This document shows positions 8,291-17,347 of a stretch of DNA of 36,797 bases, piece by piece. This DNA is from Bacillus sp. FJAT-49736 (GTDB lineage: Bacteria; Bacillota; Bacilli; Bacillales; Bacillaceae_C): the NCBI RefSeq assembly GCF_018343615.1, contig NZ_JAGYPI010000009.1, positions 3,204-40,000 of the forward strand, written 5' to 3'. The notes under the pieces were generated by a model that saw only the letters and a program-made list of their open reading frames with translations, was not told the origin of the DNA and searched no databases. The stretch's first letter is position 1, and each line of letters begins with the position of its first letter. A program made the translations under genes and the position numbers.

Positions 8291-9030
8291 CCAAAAAATC
8301 CTCCAATAAAGCTATGTACTTTTTCATAATTTTCCATAATCCGTTGAATGTCTTCGCGATTTAATATTTGTCCAACAACAACAATTGTATTCATGATTAC
8401 ATGAGCAGTTATGGAGACCATGATTCTTTTTGTTTTATAATAAAGAAACGCAAATGTGAATCCCATAGCGCAATACAATAAGAGATGGACAGGCTCAAGA
8501 TGAGCTAATCCAAAAATAACGGAACTAATTACTGCTGAGAAGAAAAAGGAAAAACGTTTATTCAGCGTTCCGAAAATAATCTTTCTAAAGACAATTTCCT
8601 CCAAGATAGGTCCTACTATCGAACTAACCACTACTACTAAAGGAAAGTCTTCTATTAATTGAATGATTCTTTGCGTATTCTCCGATCCCACTTTTACTCC
8701 AAGTAACAACTCAATGATAACTGCAATATATTGAGCAAAAAAGGCAAGGAAAATTCCCCCGACAGCCCAAGCTATTGACTTTCCAATAGGAAGCGGAATA
8801 TTTCGGTCGTTACTTCGATTATTTTCTGATTTTTTAAGTATAGATAGCACAATAATCAAAGCAATAATAAAGCTGACTACAATCCAAATGGAGTTTGCCA
8901 AACCTTCCATTTGCTTCTGGGATATGTGAAAGGCTTTCACGCCAATGATTAGGACGAGTGGATACCCTATTATTCCCGAAAGTTGCATCACTATGTATGT
9001 GATTAAAATATAAATATATTCTTTTTTCAA
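8287..9030 (-). CDS. ydiL: CPBP family intramembrane metalloprotease YdiL
   Basis: The 247-residue polytopic membrane protein contains the CPBP/Abi protease motifs. These are EEIVFRKIIFG (EExxxR) near residue 145, FGLAHLEP about 25 residues later, and a late HVIMN, which supply the glutamates and histidines of a Rce1-like active site. Other family members process membrane peptides or give bacteriocin self-immunity; the substrate here is unknown. The likely start is the TTG at 9030, 8 nt after AAGGAT. It is read away from groES and cotranscribed with ydiK. About seven membrane helices are predicted. Confidence 0.87.
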   Translation of the reverse strand: MKKEYIYILITYIVMQLSGIIGYPLVLIIGVKAFHISQKQMEGLANSIWIVVSFIIALIIVLSILKKSENNRSNDRNIPLPIGKSIAWAVGGIFLAFFAQYIAVIIELLLGVKVGSENTQRIIQLIEDFPLVVVVSSIVGPILEEIVFRKIIFGTLNKRFSFFFSAVISSVIFGLAHLEPVHLLLYCAMGFTFAFLYYKTKRIMVSITAHVIMNTIVVVGQILNREDIQRIMENYEKVHSFIGGFFG

Positions 9031-9275
9031 GGTAAATGATCCTTCCTGCCTGATAATAACATATGTTCATTCTACTATTGATGTGTTTTGTATTCAACAA
9101 AGAACCTTGCATCAAACTTCTAAGCATAACTTTTTATCCTATTATATTCATTTTATGTGTATAAGCTATGGAAATATGAATACAATGAACAGGGTTGGTA
9201 ATAATTATTACAGTGTGTAAAAAAGCATGTTCGGTTCATGGCGTTCAACTTATAGAAAAAATTTATGTATATTGC

Positions 9276-9304
9276 TTGCAAAATGAAATTGAATTATTTA
9301 TTAT
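9276..9304 (+). promoter_or_regulatory. Sigma-A promoter of groES-groEL
   Basis: TTGCAA (9276-9281) and TATTAT (9299-9304) are spaced by exactly 17 bp. The predicted transcription start falls just before or within the CIRCE element. Confidence 0.75.
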
Positions 9305-9314
9305 AATAATTGTG

Positions 9315-9341
9315 TTAGCACTCAAGTGAGTCGAGTGCTAA
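9315..9341 (+). promoter_or_regulatory. CIRCE operator (HrcA site) of groES-groEL
   Basis: TTAGCACTC, nine bases, GAGTGCTAA: a perfect match to the 27-bp inverted repeat bound by the heat-shock repressor HrcA. It lies 11 bp after the -10 box and 45 bp before the groES start. This predicts class I heat-shock control. Confidence 0.97.
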
Positions 9342-9385
9342 TAAATAAAAAAATTTACATATTTAATTCAAGGAGGTTGTTTCAC

Positions 9386-9670
9386 TTGTTAAAACCACTA
9401 GGTGATCGCGTCGTAATTGAGCTAGTCGAAACAGAAGAAAAAACTGCAAGCGGGATTGTATTACCTGACTCTGCAAAAGAAAAGCCACAAGAAGGCAAGA
9501 TTGTCGCTGTAGGTACTGGACGTGTTTTAGATAACGGTGAGCGAGTTGCACTTGAGGTATCTGAAGGCGATCGTATCATCTTCTCAAAATATGCTGGTAC
9601 AGAAGTGAAATACCAAGGTAAAGAATATTTAATCCTTCGTGAAAGTGATATTTTAGCAGTTATTGGTTAA
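9386..9670 (+). CDS. groES: Co-chaperonin GroES
   Basis: GroES is the heptameric lid of the GroEL folding chamber. The 94-residue product begins (M)[14 protein letters not shown] and carries the mobile loop [19 protein letters not shown] and the closing ESDILAVIG. The start is the TTG at 9386, preceded by AAGGAGG with an 8-nt spacing. An in-frame upstream extension to 9326 would begin inside the CIRCE element and adds 20 residues unknown in GroES. It forms an HrcA-controlled operon with groEL, 66 bp downstream. Confidence 0.97.
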   Translation: MLKPLGDRVVIELVETEEKTASGIVLPDSAKEKPQEGKIVAVGTGRVLDNGERVALEVSEGDRIIFSKYAGTEVKYQGKEYLILRESDILAVIG

Positions 9671-11365
<1,695 letters not shown>

Positions 11366-11383
11366 TTCCGAGCATACGGATCG

Positions 11384-11421
11384 AAAATCCTCTTAGACGA
11401 AAAGTCTAAGAGGATTTTTTT
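11384..11421 (+). terminator. Terminator of groES-groEL
   Basis: A perfect 15-bp stem (11384-11398 with 11404-11418) and 5-nt loop followed by a T run. Confidence 0.95.
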
Positions 11422-11834
11422 GTCGACAAAATTCTAGTCCGTGATCATGTCGAATGATATCCATCTATGTCATGAAAGCATAGGTCTAATAAAAACGAAT
11501 CAAAAGTCCTATAAAATGTAATAATTGTAATACACAACTTAATGTTTTGCAAAATACGACAAAATCCACCCTTGTTTCTACTAATAAAAAATCCCCGCCA
11601 TCCTACTATTCTCCCATAAAAAAATCTCAGTTTCGAAATAATTCCAGGACAATATTACCAGACATAATTCGACAGTTTTTACACAATATTGACCAAATTG
11701 TTAACAGATGGTAATTATTCGATATAGGTATTTTTTTCTATAAATTTAGGTCATGAATTTCATAAACTGGGATTTTGAGTATATAAATATAATTGTCACT
11801 TTAGTCTTAGTCGTGGAAAAGAGGTAGTAATAGA
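11422..11834 (+). promoter_or_regulatory. Upstream region of the Tad locus with Spo0A-box-like sites
   Basis: This 413-bp region has no gene. It contains two exact matches to the 7-bp Spo0A box (TGTCGAA at 11448-11454; TTCGACA at 11668-11674). Near matches are TGTCGAC at 11421-11427, TACGACA at 11555-11561 and TTCGATA near 11718. A TATAAT lies at 11788-11793 about 40 bp before cpaB, but I do not see a good -35 box at 17 bp. AGAGGTAG serves cpaB. A 7-mer can occur by chance in a sequence this long, so the regulatory reading is tentative. Confidence 0.4.
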
Positions 11835-12608
11835 ATGTTAGAGTCGAAAAGAAGAGCGATGATATTTCTTATCCTGTCATTATTGTTAGCAGCCATAGCA
11901 GGTTTCTTAGTATTGAAAAAGGTTCAGGATATTAATGCTAACTTGGGGACGCTTGTGAAAGTGTACGTTGCCAATACAAATATTCCATCAAGAACCCTCA
12001 TCAAGCCTAGTGATGTACGAACAGATGAAATCCCCAAAAAATATCTTCGTGATTACCATATTACGAATACAGAAGATCTAGTAAATAAAGTGTCAGTTGT
12101 GCCATTATCTGCTGGTGATATCATCACAAAAAATATATTGAAACAGGCAACAGCGGTCCTGAATGAAAATGATCGCTTATTAACTTTGATGCAGTCGGAT
12201 AAAGTTTACTTTGACGAACCATTAGAGGCTCAGGATCGAGTGGATATAGTTGTTTCAGATCAATTTTCCGGTAAAAAGCAAACCTATATTTTTATGTCTG
12301 ATGTAAAAGTAGTAAGGGTTGCAAAAGAAAAAAATAGCTTTAAGGGTGTTCAGTTAGAAATACCAATTACTCAAGTGCCTAAATTAATTCATTATCAAAA
12401 TTACGCTGATAGTATTCGCATTGTTAAAGCCAATGTAGGAAAGGAACATAATAGTACGGAAGCAGCAGCGTCCGAGGTAGTGAATTCCCCAATCGATTCC
12501 AATCAGGATGAAAAAAGTAATGTAAAAGAAAATGAACAGAAGGAATCCAATAAGGTTTCCAAGATTGAAAAGGATAAAGGAAATTCCAAGAAAGATTCTA
12601 ACAGATAA
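11835..12608 (+). CDS. cpaB: Tad/Flp pilus assembly protein CpaB (SAF domain)
   Basis: CpaB/RcpC proteins are membrane-anchored assembly factors of Tad (type IVb) pili. The 257-residue product has a cytoplasmic basic start, one membrane helix (about 9-27) and an SAF-type domain. The latter opens with VKVYVANTNIPSRTLIKPSDVRTDEIP (split: VKVYVANTNIPSRTLI, then KPSDVRTDEIP) and continues with VVPLSAGDIITKNIL. A second domain (about 115-195) resembles the RcpC/CpaB region. The last 55 residues are a low-complexity E/K/N/S tail. It opens the Tad operon and is followed after 21 bp by cpaE. In a one-membrane cell there is no secretin for it to contact, so its role must differ from the proteobacterial one. 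Confidence 0.85.
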   Translation: MLESKRRAMIFLILSLLLAAIAGFLVLKKVQDINANLGTLVKVYVANTNIPSRTLIKPSDVRTDEIPKKYLRDYHITNTEDLVNKVSVVPLSAGDIITKNILKQATAVLNENDRLLTLMQSDKVYFDEPLEAQDRVDIVVSDQFSGKKQTYIFMSDVKVVRVAKEKNSFKGVQLEIPITQVPKLIHYQNYADSIRIVKANVGKEHNSTEAAASEVVNSPIDSNQDEKSNVKENEQKESNKVSKIEKDKGNSKKDSNR

Positions 12609-12629
12609 GAAGTAAATGGGGGATAAAAC

Positions 12630-13775
12630 ATGAGTAACCGACAGATTTTAGTTGTTGGAGAACAAAACGGACTATTTGAAATGATCAATAATAATATCTC
12701 TGATGCCTATCATCTGATTTTGATGGAGCCTCATCATATTAGGGCTGAATTAAAAAGTCATAGCTCCAGGCTTGCTTTAGTCATCAAAAATAAGAAAGAA
12801 TCAGCAGTTGATCTAATACAAATGCTCATTAGAGAAAGGCCGGAATTATGTGTCATCTACATTGATGAACAACCGGATTTTGAGTTATTAAGAGAAATAA
12901 TCAGAGTTGGTGCTCTGGACTATATCGTGATGCCGGATGAAATGGAGGTACTAACCAATAAAATTGAATCATTGTTGGAAAAAGCAGACGCCAATGTAGA
13001 ATTAGCAGCTGGTTCAGGCACGTATAAAAGAGGTGGTGGACGAATCTTTACGTTTTACAGTGGAAAAGGTGGAAGCGGAAAGACATTTCTTAGTACTACT
13101 TTTGCCCAAACGATGAAACTAGAATCTACAGCACAAGTACTTTACATTGACTTAAATCTGCAATTCGGAGGCTCTGAAACGTTTCTAGGCATAGAAAGCA
13201 ACCGATCATTATATGATTTGAAACCAGTAATCAATGAATTAAATGAACACCATATCAAAAATGTTACGGAAAAAGAAACGCATTCCAAGCTAGAGGTTTT
13301 ATTAAGTCCTAGAGATGCGGAGCTGGCTGAAAATATTAATAGTGAATTTATTACGAGGCTATTAAGAGCGTGCAGAAGAAGCTATGACTTTATTATTGTA
13401 GATATTCCTACAGAAATGGACGAAATTGGGTATTCCGTTTTAAATGAAACAGATCAAATCTACTATGTTATGACACTTGATACCCCATCCATAAGAGTCT
13501 TAAAAAGTGTAGAAGAATTATTTACGCGATTAGGGGTATCTACAGAAGATCGTTTACAGCTGATCGTAAATTTGGCAGGGCGTGATAACGAATTATCGAA
13601 GAAAGATCTTGAAAGATTCGTGAAGCATCCGATTGCGGTGGAGATCAGAAGGGATTTAAAAGGAGTCCTTTCGGCAATCAATCAAGGTAATCCAATTAGG
13701 AAAGAAACAAAAGAAAAGAAGCAAATTCCAGCGGCGAAAGATATACATAAATGGGTTTTAACGATGTTGAAATAG
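12630..13775 (+). CDS. cpaE: Tad pilus localisation ATPase CpaE/TadZ
   Basis: CpaE/TadZ is a MinD/ParA-type ATPase that positions Tad machines. The 381-residue protein has two domains. Residues 1-125 form a receiver-like fold (ILVVGEQNG... GALDYIVMP), but the strand that should end in the phosphorylated aspartate reads LALVIKNKK, so it is a pseudo-receiver. Residues 130-381 are the ATPase, with deviant Walker A SGKGGSGKT (about 145-153), switch segment VLYIDLNLQFGGSE and Walker B DFIIVDIPTEMD. AAATGGGGGAT precedes the ATG. Its place between cpaB and cpaF is the standard Tad order. Confidence 0.87.
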   Translation: MSNRQILVVGEQNGLFEMINNNISDAYHLILMEPHHIRAELKSHSSRLALVIKNKKESAVDLIQMLIRERPELCVIYIDEQPDFELLREIIRVGALDYIVMPDEMEVLTNKIESLLEKADANVELAAGSGTYKRGGGRIFTFYSGKGGSGKTFLSTTFAQTMKLESTAQVLYIDLNLQFGGSETFLGIESNRSLYDLKPVINELNEHHIKNVTEKETHSKLEVLLSPRDAELAENINSEFITRLLRACRRSYDFIIVDIPTEMDEIGYSVLNETDQIYYVMTLDTPSIRVLKSVEELFTRLGVSTEDRLQLIVNLAGRDNELSKKDLERFVKHPIAVEIRRDLKGVLSAINQGNPIRKETKEKKQIPAAKDIHKWVLTMLK

Positions 13776-13806
13776 TAAATGGTTGCAGTGAAGGGAGGTT
13801 TTCTTA

Positions 13807-15183
13807 ATGCCATTATTTCAACGGAAAATGGAGCGCACTGAGAAGAATGAAACAATACTTGATTCATCAAATCGCGTACAGAACCCATATATTGATGAGC
13901 TTGTTGAACACTACAAAACAAGATTATTAACAGAATCAAATCTAGATCATTTGACAAGTTTATCAGATGGAGAAAAGCGACTGTCCATAGAGCGACTGAT
14001 TAACCAATTCATGATTGAGGAAAAAGTCGTCATCCCTCGATATGACAAAGAATTACTGCTAATAAGGTTAATCGATGAAAGTGTCGGTTTCGGCCCATTA
14101 GAACCGTTATTAAATGATGACTCTATAACAGAAATATTGGTAAACGGTCCAAATGAAGTGTTTATTGAAAAAAACGGAAGACTAGAACGCACAAATATAT
14201 CATTTAGAGATGAAACACATGTCCGACACATCGTTGACCGAGTTGTTGCTCCTTTAGGACGTCGTATTGACGAGAGCTCACCGATGGTAGATGCACGCCT
14301 ACCAGATGGAAGCCGTGTGAATGCTGTAATCCCCCCTGTGAGTTTAAATGGAACGCTTGTTTCAATACGGAAATTTCGAAAGGTTCCTTTTGAAATAGAT
14401 GACTTGATTAAGAATGACTCTCTTACAGACGATATGGCTTCTTTTTTACAAGCTCTAGTTCAAATGAAAATGAATATTCTAATTTCTGGCGGTACTGGAA
14501 GTGGAAAGACTACGCTTCTGAATGCAGTGGCGAAATCAATTCCCTCATATGAACGTGTTATTACGATTGAAGATTCAGCTGAATTGCGGTTAAACCGGGC
14601 AAGTGTTGTAGGACTAGAAGCCCGACCGCCTAATGTAGAGGGGAAGGGTGAAGTTACCATTCGCCAATTGGTGAAGAATGCCCTGAGGATGAGGCCCGAC
14701 CGCATTATCGTTGGTGAGGTGCGCGGTGCAGAGGCATTTGATATGCTACAGGCGATGAATACAGGGCATGAAGGGTCCTTAACGACTGTGCATGCCAACT
14801 CCCCGTCCGATGCCATCAGCAGAATTGAAGGGATGGTTGTCATGGCCGGAATGGATTTGCCGTCACATATCATACGGGAATATATTGTCGGTGCACTTGA
14901 TTATATTATTCAAGCAGAGCGCTTAAGTGATGGAACAAGGCGGATAATGAATATTTCTGAGGTCTTTGTAAATGCCCAAAATAAAATTCAGGTCCAAGAA
15001 ATATTTAAATTCCAAAGAACTTCTATTCAATCTAACGGAAAAATTGAGGGTGTCTTCACTCCAACAGGAATCACGCCAAAATGTCTAGATCGAATGAAGC
15101 TGTTTGGAATTGATTTAGGTTCTCACATTTTTGAAAAAAGGATTGAAGTTAATCATGACTATAGCCGTGTCTATACTGTATAG
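13807..15183 (+). CDS. cpaF: Tad pilus assembly/secretion ATPase CpaF (TadA)
   Basis: CpaF/TadA is the hexameric type II/IV secretion ATPase that powers assembly of the Flp pilus. The 458-residue protein has an N-terminal domain typical of CpaF (GFGPLEPLLNDDSITEILVNG is the entry segment, about 95-115). Walker A GGTGSGKTT lies at about 228-236, the Asp box ITIEDSAELRL after it, Walker B-region RPDRIIVGEVRG near 297, and the His box HEGSLTTVHANS near 320-331. GGGAGG lies 8 nt before the ATG. It overlaps tadB by 29 bp. Confidence 0.95.
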   Translation: MPLFQRKMERTEKNETILDSSNRVQNPYIDELVEHYKTRLLTESNLDHLTSLSDGEKRLSIERLINQFMIEEKVVIPRYDKELLLIRLIDESVGFGPLEPLLNDDSITEILVNGPNEVFIEKNGRLERTNISFRDETHVRHIVDRVVAPLGRRIDESSPMVDARLPDGSRVNAVIPPVSLNGTLVSIRKFRKVPFEIDDLIKNDSLTDDMASFLQALVQMKMNILISGGTGSGKTTLLNAVAKSIPSYERVITIEDSAELRLNRASVVGLEARPPNVEGKGEVTIRQLVKNALRMRPDRIIVGEVRGAEAFDMLQAMNTGHEGSLTTVHANSPSDAISRIEGMVVMAGMDLPSHIIREYIVGALDYIIQAERLSDGTRRIMNISEVFVNAQNKIQVQEIFKFQRTSIQSNGKIEGVFTPTGITPKCLDRMKLFGIDLGSHIFEKRIEVNHDYSRVYTV

Positions 15184-16084
15184 TTTGGCTGTCTTCTCGC
15201 TTTTAATCGGTTCATATTTATTTTTAGGATATCGATCGAAAAAGCGTGAATGGCGGCAAAAGCTAAGTCAATGGTATCCCGAAGAGAAAAGGAAAAGCTT
15301 TATAAGTGTTTTAGGTGACCGCTTTGATAACTCAACGAGGGCTGAACCTTTAGCAAATAAACTGCAAAACGCTAACATTCCTCTTCTTCCATCGGAATAT
15401 ATAGGTATTCATGGACTTGGTTTCTTGGTCTTCTTCGTCTTTCTATATAATTTTTTTCACATTCCGGCTTTTTTTACCTTAATCATTTCCGTGATTATTT
15501 TAGTAGCGTCTCATTTTTTGCTGTTTTACATGCGAAAGAACAAATATGAAGAAAGACTCAATGAACAACTATCCGATATTTGCAGATTATTGGGGAATGC
15601 CGCCAGGTCCGGATTAACCGTCATCCAAGGAATTGATATGGTGGCGAGAGAAGTACCAGCACCTGCTGGGAAAGAGTTTAAAAGACTCAATAATGAGCTG
15701 AAACTGGGTGTTTCATTGGAAACCGCCTTAAAATCCGTTCAAAAGCGAAATAAATCACGTGAGCTGCAATTATTTATAGCCACTATTCTTATCCAAACCA
15801 GAACTGGCGGAAATTTAGCGGCCACTTTAGAGTCAATGGCAAATACATTGGAAGATCGCAAGGTTTTAAACCAGACCATTAAGACAATGACTTCTGAGCA
15901 AAGGTATATCTCACTGATTGTTCCTGTACTCCCGGTATTCATTTTGCTTGTTATGAATAACATTGTCGAGGGCTTTACGAAATCGCTTTGGACCGTTCCT
16001 GGCATGGTGATATTGGTTATTTTTATCCTGGGTATCATTTTGTCCTTTGTCCTTATCCGAAAAATTACAAATATAAGGGTGTAA
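15155..16084 (+). CDS. tadB: Tad pilus platform protein TadB
   Basis: TadB is one of two paired inner-membrane platform proteins (GspF/T2SSF domain) that couple CpaF to pilin extrusion. The 309-residue product has an N-terminal helix (about 3-24), two helices around residues 85-125, the soluble GspF domain (RLLGNAARSGLTVIQGIDMVA ... ELQLFIATILIQTRTGGNLAATLE, here split) and two C-terminal helices. The ATG at 15155 is chosen over an in-frame TTG at 15131, which has no good ribosome binding site. The gene starts inside the end of cpaF and ends 2 bp before tadC. Confidence 0.88.
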   Translation: MTIAVSILYSLAVFSLLIGSYLFLGYRSKKREWRQKLSQWYPEEKRKSFISVLGDRFDNSTRAEPLANKLQNANIPLLPSEYIGIHGLGFLVFFVFLYNFFHIPAFFTLIISVIILVASHFLLFYMRKNKYEERLNEQLSDICRLLGNAARSGLTVIQGIDMVAREVPAPAGKEFKRLNNELKLGVSLETALKSVQKRNKSRELQLFIATILIQTRTGGNLAATLESMANTLEDRKVLNQTIKTMTSEQRYISLIVPVLPVFILLVMNNIVEGFTKSLWTVPGMVILVIFILGIILSFVLIRKITNIRV

Positions 16085-16086
16085 TT

Positions 16087-17025
16087 ATGGATGCACTAAT
16101 AATCATATTCGTTATATTTTTTCTGTTAATGTTTCTGTTAACAATTCGTCACTATTCAGTTTATTTGAATGAGAAGCGTAAGTTGCTCCAGCATATTTCT
16201 GATGTGACTTTCATCGATGCATTTGAAAAAAAGGAAAAGAAAAGAAACAGACGTGCAGCTCTTATTCAAAAAATGACGAAATACGCAGATGAATTTGCTG
16301 ATCTCGGTAAGCGCATTAACTTCTTTAGTGATAATCATGATGTGGCAAACTGGCTAAAAAAGTCTGGTAATCCTTATCAATTAACCATTGAACGATTTCA
16401 AGGACTGAAGATTTTCTTGCTCCTAGTTGGCTTCTTCGCGGGAGCACTAGTTCTAGTAATAGGTCTTCCCTTTTCACAATATGCACTTATACTTTTTCCA
16501 GCCCTTGGATACTTTTTACCTATTCTTACTGTAAAAAGGATGGGTAAAAAGAGACAGGAAAAACTTCGGTTAGACCTGCCAGACTTTTTGGATACTATTA
16601 GCACAAGCCTACAGGCGGGTGTTAGTTTAGATCAAGCACTTAGGGAGGTGATACGTTTCTTTGATGGTCCGTTGCGAGAAGAGTTTTCCCGCTTCAATCA
16701 TGAAATTGATTTAGGAGTTCGTCGTGAAACGGCATATCGCAATCTACTTGAAAGAAATGATAACCAGGAGTTTCAAAGTTTAATAAAATCATTGATTCAG
16801 GGAGAAAAGCTGGGTGTACCGATTGCAACAACCTTTAAGGTTCAAGCAGAAAATATGAGACAGATTAGAGAAGAAAAAGTGAAGGAATTGGCAGCTAAGG
16901 CTTCACCAAAAGTAACGCTCGTGACAACCTTCATCGTAGCCCCAGTATCAATCTTGATGCTGGCAGGACTTATGATCTTGAACTTAATTTATGGCAATAA
17001 TTCATTGTTCAGCTTATTTAATTAA
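16087..17025 (+). CDS. tadC: Tad pilus platform protein TadC
   Basis: TadC is the second T2SSF-domain platform protein. The 312-residue product has a long N-terminal membrane helix (residues 2-22), a cytoplasmic basic/acidic stretch, a helix pair near 115-155, and the GspF domain containing DLPDFLDTISTSLQAGVSLDQALREV (split: DLPDFLDTISTSLQAG and VSLDQALREV). QSLIKSLIQGEKLGVPIATTF and a final helix follow. The ATG at 16087 lies 6 nt after AAGGGTG. Upstream in-frame codons fall within tadB and are not used. TadC members carry this RLDLPDFLD motif. Confidence 0.88.
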   Translation: MDALIIIFVIFFLLMFLLTIRHYSVYLNEKRKLLQHISDVTFIDAFEKKEKKRNRRAALIQKMTKYADEFADLGKRINFFSDNHDVANWLKKSGNPYQLTIERFQGLKIFLLLVGFFAGALVLVIGLPFSQYALILFPALGYFLPILTVKRMGKKRQEKLRLDLPDFLDTISTSLQAGVSLDQALREVIRFFDGPLREEFSRFNHEIDLGVRRETAYRNLLERNDNQEFQSLIKSLIQGEKLGVPIATTFKVQAENMRQIREEKVKELAAKASPKVTLVTTFIVAPVSILMLAGLMILNLIYGNNSLFSLFN

Positions 17026-17060
17026 AAAATATAAATTTGAAAAATCGGAGGGTATTTTTA

Positions 17061-17315
17061 ATGAAAAAAATTACTTATCACTATTTCAAAGCGGTGCATT
17101 CTATTAATCGACTAATAAATAATGAAAGAGGTTCACAAACTCTAGAATGGATTGGGATTGCAGCGGTAATTATTATTGTGGTTGGGTTGGTGTCGACTGC
17201 GTTTAGTGGGTCTACTTTTGGATCAGATGTAGTAAAAAAGATTAGTGACTTTTTAAATAAGATTGGCGGTGGAGGCGGTAATTCAGGAGGTGGAGCTACT
17301 CCTACAGGTAATTAA
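17061..17315 (+). CDS. flp: Flp-like type IVb prepilin
   Basis: This 84-residue protein has the prepilin plan. A basic leader (1-24) ends in ERG, then SQTLEWIG follows with glutamate at +5 after the predicted Gly24-Ser25 cut, and a hydrophobic helix spans about 31-50 (IAAVIIIVVGLVSTAF). A short helix (VVKKISDFLNKI) and an unusual Gly/Ser/Thr-rich tail close it. CGGAGGG lies 8 nt upstream of the ATG. It sits directly after tadC and before the secreted repeat protein, as expected for the main pilin. Processing needs a prepilin peptidase, which is not in the window. Confidence 0.82.
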   Translation: MKKITYHYFKAVHSINRLINNERGSQTLEWIGIAAVIIIVVGLVSTAFSGSTFGSDVVKKISDFLNKIGGGGGNSGGGATPTGN

Positions 17316-17347
17316 TCTATTAAATTTATAATAAAAGGGGAAGGACG

